Both the position numbers and the translations under genes were made by a program. From Oscillospiraceae bacterium (GTDB taxonomy: Bacteria; Bacillota; Clostridia; Oscillospirales; Ruminococcaceae): a stretch of DNA of 64,000 nucleotides. The notes under the pieces are model-generated. The model had not been told where the DNA came from. It ran no database searches and saw only the letters and a list, made by a program, of their open reading frames with translations. Location: the NCBI GenBank assembly GCA_025758045.1, contig CP107208.1, positions 1 to 64,000 on the forward strand, in the 5' to 3' direction. Below are positions 7,544 through 15,395 of this stretch, piece by piece. Each line of letters begins with the position of its first letter. The first letter of the stretch is position 1.

Positions 7544-8462
7544 TTCCTTCGCCCCCTGTCACACGCTTGAAGTAATCTTCAAGACTTTCTTCACAAGTAT
7601 ACGCCTCTGATACCTCCAATCCGTTTTCTACAAAGGCAGTTACAATTTTCCCCACAGGCAGATCAAGGTTGTGCAGGCGCAGATTGTGGTCGTCCTGTAT
7701 GGAAAAATGGTTTTCATGGAAATTGCGTTCCAAAATTCTTGCCGCCTGTGCAGTATCAGAGAGTGTAAACCGGATATGCTTACTGCTTTTTTGCTCCAGT
7801 TCAGCAAGGCTTTCTTCTTCCAGCAATGCGCCGTGGTCGATAATTCCAATATCGTCAGCCAGCAGGGAAATCTCCGAAAGAATGTGACTGGAAATCAAAA
7901 TGGTTTTTCCTCTTGCGTCGCAAAGCTCCCGAATAAAGGAGCGTACTTCTGCAATACCGATAGGATCGAGACCGTTGATTGGTTCATCCAAAATCAAAAG
8001 TTCTGGATCGTGCATAACGGCAAGGGCGATGGCAAGCCGCTGCTTCATACCAAGAGAATACTGAGAAAAGAGTTTTTTATCTTTGTAGGGAAGTCCTACC
8101 AAATCCAGAGCATCTTTGATGGCATGATTGTTTGGTACACCCCGCAGGGTAGCAAAGATACGCAGGTTCTCTGTGCCGGTCAGATTGGGATAAAAGCCGG
8201 GAGACTCAATCAGGCTACCGATACGGGGCAGCAACTTCTTTTCATTCCCCTGCAAAGATTTCCCCCAGATTTTGACCTCCCCGGAAGTCGGCTTCGTTAA
8301 GCCCAACAGCATTTTCATGGTAGTTGTTTTTCCGGCTCCGTTTCTGCCCAACAGACCATAAATTCTCCCACGCTTCACATGGATATTTAAGTCAGCCACA
8401 CTCTTTTGCGAGCCATATTGCTTCGTCAGATTTTTTGTTTCAATGATGTAATTTGTATCCAT
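7536..8462 (-). CDS. ABC transporter ATPase (BcrA/LanF-like)
   Basis: ATG 8462 has AGGAGG nine bases upstream; it gives 308 residues. Walker A GRNGAGKTT lies at residues 39-47, the signature is YSLGMKQRLA and Walker B is LLILDEPINGLDP; the switch histidine is in ILISSHILSEI. The length and the C-terminal extension of about 80 residues are those of BcrA-type ATPases that drive removal of membrane-acting peptides. First gene of the transport operon; its promoter has phased direct repeats instead of a -35 box, indicating activation by the neighbouring response regulator. Confidence 0.88.
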   Translation of the reverse strand: MDTNYIIETKNLTKQYGSQKSVADLNIHVKRGRIYGLLGRNGAGKTTTMKMLLGLTKPTSGEVKIWGKSLQGNEKKLLPRIGSLIESPGFYPNLTGTENLRIFATLRGVPNNHAIKDALDLVGLPYKDKKLFSQYSLGMKQRLAIALAVMHDPELLILDEPINGLDPIGIAEVRSFIRELCDARGKTILISSHILSEISLLADDIGIIDHGALLEEESLAELEQKSSKHIRFTLSDTAQAARILERNFHENHFSIQDDHNLRLHNLDLPVGKIVTAFVENGLEVSEAYTCEESLEDYFKRVTGGEGIA

Positions 8463-8488
8463 ATTCAAAACCTCCTGTTCTGTAAGGT

Positions 8489-8542
8489 ATTCTATCACGC
8501 CAACCTTGCATTAACCTTGCCGCAACCTTGCATTAACCTTGC
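8489..8542 (-). promoter_or_regulatory. regulated promoter with four 11-bp-phased repeats
   Basis: On the plus strand CAACCTTGC/TAACCTTGC occurs at 8501, 8512, 8523 and 8534, a period of exactly 11 bp. Read on the minus strand the repeats (GCAAGGTT) end six bases before TAGAAT (8494-8489), and cover the place where a -35 box should be. This is the arrangement expected for an OmpR-family regulator binding as dimers and replacing the -35 contact. The binding protein is inferred to be the response regulator at 9521. Confidence 0.75.
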
Positions 8543-8597
8543 AATTTGAAATCCGGCAAAAATGACAAAGGTTCCCGCCATAAAGACGGGAACCCGC

Positions 8598-9515
8598 TTA
8601 AATCTCCAAAGGAAAAAGCAACATAAATTCAGTTCCTTCTCCCGGAAAGCTTTCAACTGTTATGCTTCCACCCATCTTTTCTACAAGCTGATGGACAATA
8701 GAAAGACCAAGTCCGCTTCCTTTTTCGGATCGTCCTTTATCACACTTATAAAGCCGTTCAAATATGTGTTTCAAATCGTCTTTCTCAATTCCTACTCCAT
8801 TATCCGCCAGCAGCAGCTCCATGTTATTTTCCTTCTTTGACAGGACAATTTTGATTTTGTCTGCATGGCTGTGAGCGATTACATTTTGAATGAGATTGTT
8901 GACGATCCTCATATAGCTGTCCATATCCAATCTTACCCGGACAGGCTGTTCGGGAATATCAATGTCATAATCAACCTGTTTATCCTCAAAAATCGGTATC
9001 CAGTCAATCAGGATATTTCTTGTCAGCTCTGCGGCCTCAACGCTCTGGATTTCCAAAGCAAACTCGTTAGAATTTAACTTGAACCAGTCAAAGAGCACAT
9101 CAATATATTCTTTCAGATCATGGGCTTTCCGTCGGGCGGTTTCAATATAATCATCCCGGTCTTTTCCTGTGACCAGTCCTTTGTGTGCAGCGTCAAGATA
9201 CCCAATCAAAGTGGTAAGGGGCGTTCGCACATCATGGGAAAGGCTCGTCATAAGCTGGCGGTTGGTTTCCTCTGTCTGCCGTACAGTTGAAAGTCTGCTT
9301 TCATAGGACACAACGATCTCATTGATTTCATAGGCAAGAGGTGCTGTCAGTTCATTTGTTGCAGACAGAATACGCCGGTTGCCATTTCCGTTTTTCACAT
9401 CAACCAGCACATCGGTCATTTCTGCTATTTGTTTTTTTACGCGCCGAACGAGAACGATGGAAGTCAGCACAGCCAAAACAGCAATCACAATGGACAAGAA
9501 AACGATGATTTCCAT
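8598..9515 (-). CDS. sensor histidine kinase
   Basis: 305 residues; one N-terminal membrane span (residues 4-24), a short HAMP-like linker, then the dimerisation helix with phospho-acceptor H94 in SLSHDVRTPLTTLIGYLD. The ATPase part has the N box (NNLIQNVIAHSHA), G1 box DNGVGIE and G2 box GSGLGLSIV. There is no extracellular sensor domain, as in intramembrane-sensing kinases paired with peptide-resistance ABC transporters, where the permease does the sensing. It starts 5 bases after the regulator stop with a strong AAGGAGGTG. Confidence 0.9.
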   Translation of the reverse strand: MEIIVFLSIVIAVLAVLTSIVLVRRVKKQIAEMTDVLVDVKNGNGNRRILSATNELTAPLAYEINEIVVSYESRLSTVRQTEETNRQLMTSLSHDVRTPLTTLIGYLDAAHKGLVTGKDRDDYIETARRKAHDLKEYIDVLFDWFKLNSNEFALEIQSVEAAELTRNILIDWIPIFEDKQVDYDIDIPEQPVRVRLDMDSYMRIVNNLIQNVIAHSHADKIKIVLSKKENNMELLLADNGVGIEKDDLKHIFERLYKCDKGRSEKGSGLGLSIVHQLVEKMGGSITVESFPGEGTEFMLLFPLEI

Positions 9516-9520
9516 GCTGG

Positions 9521-10213
9521 CTACACCTCCTTATTAAACCGGTAGCCAATCCCTTTGACCGTTTGTATATATTTTGGGCTTGAAGGATTGACTTCTAATT
9601 TTTTACGAAGCCGACTGATAATCGCCATAATGTTACTGTCGTCATAGAAATATTCTTCGCCCCAAACTTCCTCATAAATCTGCTGTTTTGTCAAAATTTT
9701 TCCTTGATGCTTTGCACAGTACAGGAGCAGATCAAATTCCTTTGGTGGAAGTTCAAAAGTGCCATTTTCCGTCGTAACAGAACGATTTTCAAGGTCAATT
9801 TGCAATCCATCAAAATCCAGTTTTTGCACAGCTCCGGCTTGATGATTAAAACGGGTGTAGCGGCGAATGAGGGACGCAATACGGGCAATCAGTTCGTCCA
9901 TATCAAACGGTTTTGTCAGATAATCGTCCGCCCCGGCCCGTAAGCCCCGCACTTTAGAAATGCTGTCATTTTTGGATGTAAACATCAAAATCGGCAGGCT
10001 GTTCTCTTTACGGATTTCTTCCAGCGTTTCAAAGCCATCCATACCGGGCATCATCACATCCAGCACTACAAGCTGATACTCCTGCTCTTTTAATTTCTGC
10101 AAGCCCTCTTTTCCGGTATTACAAAAATCAGCTTCTATGTTTTCTGCTTGTACGCTGCGTTTAATCAAAGCGCACAGTTCTCTGTCATCATCTATGATCA
10201 AAATTTTATTCAT
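9521..10213 (-). CDS. OmpR-family response regulator
   Basis: Start set at ATG 10213 (AAGGAAGGAGC upstream), giving 230 residues. Receiver domain 1-115 has acidic pocket D8-D10, phospho-acceptor D52 (LVVLDVMMPGMDG) and the conserved lysine in FTSKNDS. Winged-helix DNA-binding domain from about residue 135 (GTFELPPKEFDLLLYCAKH, then SNIMAIISRLRKKLE and VKGIGYRF). It overlaps the preceding small HTH gene by 8 bases. Likely target: the 11-bp repeats at 8501-8542 before the ABC genes. Confidence 0.92.
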   Translation of the reverse strand: MNKILIIDDDRELCALIKRSVQAENIEADFCNTGKEGLQKLKEQEYQLVVLDVMMPGMDGFETLEEIRKENSLPILMFTSKNDSISKVRGLRAGADDYLTKPFDMDELIARIASLIRRYTRFNHQAGAVQKLDFDGLQIDLENRSVTTENGTFELPPKEFDLLLYCAKHQGKILTKQQIYEEVWGEEYFYDDSNIMAIISRLRKKLEVNPSSPKYIQTVKGIGYRFNKEV

Positions 10214-10394
10214 GGCGCAGCTCCTTCCCTTGTCTTGTCCGCCCATCAATCGGCTTCTCCGCAGTTTTAGGGATCAGCCAAACACCGGCCATTTTCACAG
10301 CGCCGGGGATACGCCCACCAGCACAATAATAATTTACCCTACGAGGTGTCACGCCCCACTTCTCGGCGGCCTCTTTTAATGTCATATAGTCCAT
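10206..10394 (-). CDS. small helix-turn-helix protein leading the two-component operon
   Basis: 62 residues with an excisionase/MerR-type winged helix: MTLKEAAEKWGVTPRRVNYY then GRIPGAVKMAGVWLIPK, the typical wing. A good ribosome site (GAGGTGC) precedes ATG 10394. Its stop overlaps the start of the response regulator, so it is co-translated with it. Such a gene at the head of a LanRK-type operon is unusual; it may autoregulate the operon or be a leftover excisionase-type gene. No function can be read from the sequence alone. Confidence 0.75.
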   Translation of the reverse strand: MDYMTLKEAAEKWGVTPRRVNYYCAGGRIPGAVKMAGVWLIPKTAEKPIDGRTRQGKELRHE

Positions 10395-10414
10395 TTCGCA
10401 CCTCCACAGAGTAC

Positions 10415-10443
10415 ATTATAGTTCTCTTTCTCGAACAATGCAA
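10415..10443 (-). promoter_or_regulatory. sigma-70 promoter of the HTH-regulator-kinase operon
   Basis: On the minus strand TTGCAT (10443-10438), a 17-base spacer and TATAAT (10420-10415) lie 21 bases before the HTH start codon. Confidence 0.75.
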
Positions 10444-10538
10444 GAAACGGAATGTGAATTATAAACTTCAACCAACCTGCATATAGCAACATTCCACGGG
10501 CAAAGTATGAATTATACAATGTAACTGGGTGATGTTAT

Positions 10539-10907
10539 ATGGCGAAAGTTGAAGATTGTCCCGGTTTTGAAACCTTCGGCGCAGATGTCAAAGCCGCACG
10601 AGAGGCAAAGCGTCTGGCACGAAAAACATTGGCAGAAATGGTTGGGATTGAATGGCGGTATCTTGCAAACATTGAGAATCAAGGTGCGATTCCGAGCCTG
10701 CCTGTGATGATCCAGTTGATTAAGGTCTGCGGACTTCCCGTGGAACGGTATTTTAACCCGGAGATCATGCGGGAAGAAAGCGAACAGCGGCAACGGGTCA
10801 GCCACAAGCTGAAGCTTTGCCCTGAAGAATACCTGCCGATTATCGAAGGTGCCATAGACGGGGCGCTCAAAATGGAACAGACTGCGAAGCAGAAGGAGGA
10901 CGCATAA
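10539..10907 (+). CDS. XRE-family transcriptional regulator
   Basis: 122 residues with a Cro/C1-type helix-turn-helix at about 18-65 (REAKRLARKTLAEMVGIEWR, NIENQGAIPSLPVMIQLIKV) and a helical C-terminus. Divergent from the two-component operon. Its leader (GGGTGATGTT just before ATG, and AGCA-CATTCCA-GGCAAA further up) and first 35 codons recur on the minus strand at 40223-40440, where the gene is truncated. So the same regulator locus sat next to cargo in both elements. It probably controls element or cargo expression; the target is unknown. Confidence 0.85.
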   Translation: MAKVEDCPGFETFGADVKAAREAKRLARKTLAEMVGIEWRYLANIENQGAIPSLPVMIQLIKVCGLPVERYFNPEIMREESEQRQRVSHKLKLCPEEYLPIIEGAIDGALKMEQTAKQKEDA

Positions 10908-10934
10908 TCGCGGCCTCCTTCTGGCGTTTCTGTA

Positions 10935-11234
10935 TCATGATTCCCTGCACTTTTCCAAAAGTTCCCGGCACCTCCGCTGGATTTCTCCGGTTTCTGTCAC
11001 AGTCAGGTCACGGTCATTTCCGGTAATCTTATCTTCCAGAAAGTTGGCGTATGTACCCAACAAAGCGTTCCGTAAATCCTCCGGGGTTTTCTGTATTTCT
11101 GCGCTGTACCAGTCATTCCGGTGGGGTTCCCATGCCATCAATGTATAACCGTGGCTGGTCTGAACCACTTCATACAGAGGGTCATCATCCAGATATGCCT
11201 GAAACACTTTCAAAACCTTTTCAAAGGTCAGCAT
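10935..11234 (-). CDS. hypothetical protein of the TnpX element
   Basis: Start taken at ATG 11234, since GGGAGGTG directly precedes it; 99 residues. The sequence LTFEKVLKVFQAYLDDDP, then EVVQTSHGYTLMAWEPH and NDWYSAEIQKTPEDL resembles small proteins often found next to TnpV in clostridial transposons, but I cannot name a domain. Sits between TnpV and the convergent XRE gene, 16 bases from TnpV, and is probably co-transcribed with the recombinase. Confidence 0.6.
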   Translation of the reverse strand: MLTFEKVLKVFQAYLDDDPLYEVVQTSHGYTLMAWEPHRNDWYSAEIQKTPEDLRNALLGTYANFLEDKITGNDRDLTVTETGEIQRRCRELLEKCRES

Positions 11235-11250
11235 TTCCCGCACCTCCCAT

Positions 11251-11604
11251 TCAGCTGCAAATCAGTTCCTTGATTAAAATTTCCTCAATCTGTGCCGTTA
11301 ATATGTTCATCAGCCCCACCCAATGCATAGGGTCACAGGCTTTCAGTTCCTCAGTGACACCCGCAACCTCCATCATGTGAGGTAACATGGCGTCCATACG
11401 CTCCCGCGCCGCCCGGTCAATCTCTAACAGGTGCGGATACAGCTTCTCGCTCATCAGCAGTTGGTTGTAGAGAATGGGGCGATGTTCCTTCAGGTAGGAT
11501 TTTCGCATCCTGCCGTACTTGCCGATAGAAGTTTCCGGCTGTTCAGAAAGCTTTAGGTTGGGTATATCATAATCTCCACAACGAATGTAAGTCAACTTAC
11601 TCAT
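11251..11604 (-). CDS. tnpV: TnpV-family transposon protein
   Basis: 117 residues from ATG 11604 (AAAGGAG seven bases upstream; another ATG is two codons earlier). The opening MSKLTYIRCGDYDIPNLKL, central GKYGRMRKSYLKEHRPILYN and the end DPMHWVGLMNILTAQIEEI are the TnpV family of Tn4451-like elements. TnpV travels with TnpX recombinases; its biochemical role is not established. It is 26 bases downstream of the recombinase gene. Confidence 0.85.
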   Translation of the reverse strand: MSKLTYIRCGDYDIPNLKLSEQPETSIGKYGRMRKSYLKEHRPILYNQLLMSEKLYPHLLEIDRAARERMDAMLPHMMEVAGVTEELKACDPMHWVGLMNILTAQIEEILIKELICS

Positions 11605-11630
11605 ATTCATGCTCCTTTGCTCCGTGATGA

Positions 11631-13511
11631 TTAGACTGCTGCGCTGGCTGCTATACTGCCTTTGCGCGGTTCTTCTTTTGGTAGCTGCCCGATAGTAGAA
11701 AAAACACCTTTTTTCATATCCTCAGCCCGGATCAGGGCTTTCTTAGCGTCCATTTCCGCTTTTTTCTTCGCCTTGATTTTGTCCTCATATCGTTTTTGTG
11801 CGCCGCTGGCTTTCCGCTTCAAATAGTTCTGATGAAGCCTGTCCTTGCGTTCTTCTTTTTTCCGCAGTTCTTCCTGTTCCTCCGGGGTTAAAGGAACCGG
11901 CTGTAAGGATGGTGGGATATAGCGTCCTAAAAAATTGAAGTAGATTTCAATTTCCTGCGTGGTGTCCTGACTGCCTTTTCGGGCGCGTTCATGGACAAGG
12001 ATTTTCTCTACAAACTCGTTGAGCATGGTGTTTGTCAGCGTGTCAAAATTTTCGTACTTATCAATCAGGGCTATAAATTTCTCCGCTGATTTCTGGCTCT
12101 GCTCATAGCCTGTAACAGCCTTTTCCAGCTCTGCAATTTCAATCTCAAGTGCGTCCTGCTCTTTGGCATACTGTGCATCAAGCGCCCTATATCGTGCATC
12201 CGGCAGCTTGCCGAGGGCATTGTCCTCATAGATTTTGCAAATCAGTTTTTCCAGTTCTCCGGCTCTCTTTTGTGCAGCGACCAGACGCCTGCGCTTTTTC
12301 GATATATCGGCACTCTGTTGAGCAACCTGCGTCTCCTGAACGGTGTGAATAAATTCCGTCCGGTCATTTCTGGAATACTCCGCGATGGCCCGGAGCGTGT
12401 CAGAAACCAATGTCAGAACAGCACTCTCATTGATACGGTGTTGTGTAAGGCATAGTGTCCCACACGGAACTTTGGTATAATTGGAACAGGTATATTGAGA
12501 AATCCGCCTGCCATTGTTTGTGCGGTGGACATACATCTTGCCGCCACAATCTGCACAATAGAGCAAGCCCGTGAGGGGAGCTGCTTCGCCCCAGCCGTTT
12601 GGATAACGCCGTACATTGCTGCGGATTTTCTGCACCAGATCAAAGGTCTGCTGGTCGATAATGGCTTCATGGGTATTCTCAAAGATCGTCCACTCGTCCT
12701 CAGAAACATAGTGGCTTTTCTTGTCCTTAAAGTGCTTGCGGGTCTTGAAATTGATGGTGTGCCCCAAATACTCTCGTTTTTTCAAAATGTTCACGATGGT
12801 AGATGACCCCCATCCATAGGGGTCTTTGACCGGCTTTGAACGGTTCACACCCTCGTTGAAGCGGGCAAGGTGTACGACAGGAATTTCAATCCGGTCTGCG
12901 GATAATTTGCAGGCGATCTGATAAGGCCCATATCCCTCCAGCGTGAGGGCGAAGATACGGCGCACCACTTCGGCGGCTTCTTCATCTACCAGCCAATGCT
13001 CCCGTTTTTCGTCCCATAAGTAGCCGTAAATCACGGTGCCTGTCAGGTGCTTACCACTCATGCCTTTTGACTTAAACACAGAGCGGATTTTCCGGCTGGT
13101 ATCACGGGCGTAAAATTCATTCATGATGTTGCGGAACGGGGTAAAATCGTCATCACCTTTCAGACTGTCTACACCGTCGTTGATGGCAATCAGACGAACG
13201 CCTCGCTGCCGCAAAACTTCCATAACTTGACCGACCTTTAGATAGTCGCGCCCCAACCGGCTCATGTCCTTGATGACGATCGCCTCTACACGCCCTGCCT
13301 CCACTTCCTCCATCATCGCCAAAAATCCGGGGCGGTCAAAACGGGTGCCTGAGATACCATCATCGGTAAAGTGCGTAGGGTTGGGCAGCCCGTTCCGGCG
13401 GGCAAAATCCTCTAACATCTGCTTTTGATTGGATATGGAATTGCTCTCGCCCTGTAACTCATCGTCCCGGCTCAGGCGCTCGTACAGTGGAGTAATTTTT
13501 TCATTTCTCAT
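11631..13511 (-). CDS. tnpX: large serine recombinase (TnpX/TndX-like)
   Basis: 626 residues, normal length for the family. Resolvase domain 1-150 with nucleophile S14 (YERLSRDDE) and the arginines of DISRLGRDY-type motif (IVIKDMSRLGRDYLKVGQV); recombinase domain about 160-290 (GYGPYQIACKLSADRI); zinc ribbon about 320-350 (LLYCADCGGKMYVH, CSNYTKVPCG); a long coiled coil 390-480; basic C-terminus. It catalyses excision and insertion of the element with a two-base crossover (GA in TnpX). A strong AGGAGGTAC precedes ATG 13511. It reads away from the element end at 13598. Confidence 0.93.
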   Translation of the reverse strand: MRNEKITPLYERLSRDDELQGESNSISNQKQMLEDFARRNGLPNPTHFTDDGISGTRFDRPGFLAMMEEVEAGRVEAIVIKDMSRLGRDYLKVGQVMEVLRQRGVRLIAINDGVDSLKGDDDFTPFRNIMNEFYARDTSRKIRSVFKSKGMSGKHLTGTVIYGYLWDEKREHWLVDEEAAEVVRRIFALTLEGYGPYQIACKLSADRIEIPVVHLARFNEGVNRSKPVKDPYGWGSSTIVNILKKREYLGHTINFKTRKHFKDKKSHYVSEDEWTIFENTHEAIIDQQTFDLVQKIRSNVRRYPNGWGEAAPLTGLLYCADCGGKMYVHRTNNGRRISQYTCSNYTKVPCGTLCLTQHRINESAVLTLVSDTLRAIAEYSRNDRTEFIHTVQETQVAQQSADISKKRRRLVAAQKRAGELEKLICKIYEDNALGKLPDARYRALDAQYAKEQDALEIEIAELEKAVTGYEQSQKSAEKFIALIDKYENFDTLTNTMLNEFVEKILVHERARKGSQDTTQEIEIYFNFLGRYIPPSLQPVPLTPEEQEELRKKEERKDRLHQNYLKRKASGAQKRYEDKIKAKKKAEMDAKKALIRAEDMKKGVFSTIGQLPKEEPRKGSIAASAAV

Positions 13512-13533
13512 GGCTGTACCTCCTGAAACAAAA

Positions 13534-13598
13534 ATGCTCTAAGTGATTGCTTCACTAACCATGACAAAATCATGATTAAGAAGTCACTTAGAGCATAT
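13534..13598. repeat. element end with 13-bp inverted repeat
   Basis: ATGCTCTAAGTGA (13534-13546) and TCACTTAGAGCAT (13584-13596) are perfect inverted repeats around an inner ATGA-caaaa-TCAT. They lie between the recombinase start codon and the junction with VirD4 (sequence resumes homologous at about 13599). The position fits a recombinase-binding site and attachment end. A GA dinucleotide sits at the junction (minus strand GGTGATATA), the crossover preferred by TnpX. Confidence 0.7.
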
Positions 13599-14555
13599 AT
13601 CACCGGCAGCCAGCTTGTATTTTTTATACTGACGGACTGCAAAGTGATTCGGCTTTTTCTTTTCCAGGGCTTCAAACATCAGATCCACCGGGTTCTGGAA
13701 CTCCTCATCATCTTCCCGCACCTCCATTGCGTTCAGGAACTCAATCAGGGTGGAGAAATTCTGTTCCTCAACCGGAGCTTCATAGTGGATATATCCGATC
13801 AAGGCACAGTAGAGCAGCGTTTCCGCCTTCGTCCAGAACTCATCACCGGCTTTTCCATCACCCTTTGTGTTGGCAATCAGCGTTGTCACCAGTTTCAGAA
13901 TGTCTTTTTCTGAATGGATATAGGCAAATGGGTTATAGTGCATCGACTTCTGAAAGTTGATGGTGTTGAAAATCTTGATGGTGTAGCCATGCTTCAAAAG
14001 GGCGTTGCCGCACTCAATCACGATGCTGCCTTTCGGGTCAGTGACCACATAGGAACTGTGCATCTGGAGAAGGTTTGGCTTCAACCAAAAGCGAGTTTTA
14101 CCGGAACCCGAACCGCCGATAATCAGAACATTCTTATTTCGGGCATTGGCAGGATTCTTCGGGCGATTGCTCATCATCAGCCGCTCCGTTTTCGTCAGGA
14201 TCACATTGTCCTCGAACTTTGGTGCAATAAACGGCTCAATATCTTTTGCCGTTCCCCAACGAGCAGAACCGTACTCAACATTGTGTCGGTACTTCTTTGC
14301 GTTTTTGCCTTTTAGATAGACAGCCAGCCGAAGTCCTGCGCCGCAGAGAATACCAATCAGCAAATCCAACGGGTGAAAGCTGGGAAACGGATTGTTCAGG
14401 GCTATCGGAAGGGCATGAAAAAAGCTGAGGATTTTCGCAGATGAATCTGCCCCCTCAGCCAATCTCCATGCTTCTCCTAAATTCGTAGCGAACAACCCTA
14501 CCAGAAAATACGGTAAATTCAGAATCAGGAGCTTTTTCATTTTTCTCTTATCCAT
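13584..14555 (-). pseudogene. VirD4/TraG coupling protein, truncated by the TnpX element
   Basis: Starts at ATG 14555 in the TGATG overlap with PcfB. Two N-terminal membrane spans, then KYRHNVEYGSARWGTAKDIEP and Walker A IGGSGSGKTRFWLKP. Alignment with the intact ICE-B copy at 22690 (585 residues) is clean up to KYKLAAG, about residue 318, and then changes to DICSK and a stop made by the inserted element. Walker B and the C-terminal half are absent, so no working coupling protein can come from this piece. Confidence 0.92.
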
Positions 14556-15037
14556 CACAGATCACGCTCCTGTTTCTTCTCTCGAACCTTCTTCGGAATC
14601 GCTGCGACAATTTCCTTGAACTTCTTCAGCTGCGCCAGAACGCTCGGCTTTTCATTCTTGGTTAATGCCCTTGCCTGATGTTCCTTGCAGATTGCATCCA
14701 AAGCATCTGCATCTTTAGAACGGACAAAAACAAGAAACCGGGGAGGATCAACGGACTTATCTTTTCTTACGGCAAAGTCCACGCCATACTTCTTGGCGAG
14801 CTTTTCAAAATCACGGATACTCTCTTTGTCGATCTCAACATTCGTAGCACCCTGATTCTGTCCCAAAAGCTGTTTCACGGATTGCTTTCCATGAACGGCA
14901 GGGTCTCGTGCCTTTTTCATCTTCACTTTTTCCCGGTGCTGCAAATACTTGCGGATACCGGCAATGATAGTGCGCCCCGTCAGCTTGGTTGTGCTGATCG
15001 CCAGGTTTACTGTTCTGTTTTCAACTTCTTCCTGCAT
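14555..15037 (-). CDS. PcfB-family (DUF3801) protein
   Basis: 160 residues: MQEEVENRTVNLAISTTKLT opening, basic central part, QSVKQLLGQNQGATNVEID and DFAVRKDKSVDPPRFLVFVR. This is the PcfB/DUF3801 family that always precedes VirD4 in enterococcal and clostridial conjugative elements; PcfB of pCF10 is an accessory factor at the relaxosome/coupling-protein step. Paralogue of the gene at 22202. Its stop overlaps the VirD4 start, and GGAGGTGATG precedes its ATG. Confidence 0.85.
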   Translation of the reverse strand: MQEEVENRTVNLAISTTKLTGRTIIAGIRKYLQHREKVKMKKARDPAVHGKQSVKQLLGQNQGATNVEIDKESIRDFEKLAKKYGVDFAVRKDKSVDPPRFLVFVRSKDADALDAICKEHQARALTKNEKPSVLAQLKKFKEIVAAIPKKVREKKQERDL

Positions 15038-15073
15038 GATTCATCACCTCCTGCAAGCAGTAGAGTGAACAGA

Positions 15074-15385
15074 TTATCGTGCCATATCTCTGTGGTCGTA
15101 ATACAGATTGCCCTTGGCAACTGCGGCATGGCTGATAATCTTGATATTGCCAGCTTTCTGGTTATCCAGAGCCTTCTGATAACCCACATCGCTCAAATAC
15201 AGGCGATTTCTTTCGCCTTTCCAACCGACAGGCGATTCATCGGTCAGCACATCGAAAATAATCATGTGCTTGGTGGCGTCATCAAATCGTGCCAAGTCCA
15301 TATAGGTATGTCCCTGGTACTCCTTGGCACCATCCTGAATCCGCTTTCGCTCCATCAGCTCTCCAATCGTCGAATTTCTTTGCAT
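15074..15385 (-). CDS. conserved ICE protein (paralogue of 20598 C-terminus)
   Basis: Start at ATG 15385 with AAGGAGG upstream; 103 residues. STIGELMERKRIQDGAKEY, then DLARFDDATKHMIIFDVLTD, SPVGWKGERNRLYLSDVGYQ and AKGNLYYDHRDMAR. The same block forms the C-terminal two thirds of the ICE-B protein at 20598, where an extra N-terminal domain is attached. No domain name is recognised; the strict conservation in two elements argues for a real role in transfer or replication. Confidence 0.7.
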   Translation of the reverse strand: MQRNSTIGELMERKRIQDGAKEYQGHTYMDLARFDDATKHMIIFDVLTDESPVGWKGERNRLYLSDVGYQKALDNQKAGNIKIISHAAVAKGNLYYDHRDMAR

Positions 15386-15395
15386 AAGAACCTCC

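Larger units (their letters stand above)
1..13598. mobile_element. mobilizable element with TnpX-type recombinase, left end outside window
   Basis: The right end is fixed at about 13598 because the minus-strand VirD4 reading frame is interrupted there, and the large serine recombinase lies directly inside that end, as in Tn4451-type elements. Inside are a MobA/MobL relaxase, sigma-like regulators, a TnpV protein and a defence-type ABC/two-component cargo operon. The missing VirD4 C-terminus should lie beyond base 1, so the left end is not visible. That the whole 1-13598 stretch is one element is inferred; the chimeric ORF at the left edge suggests an additional internal rearrangement. Confidence 0.7.

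Noticed and set aside
8501..8542. CRISPR-like array
   Set aside because: Repeats are 9-11 bp without spacers and sit on a promoter; no cas genes in the window.
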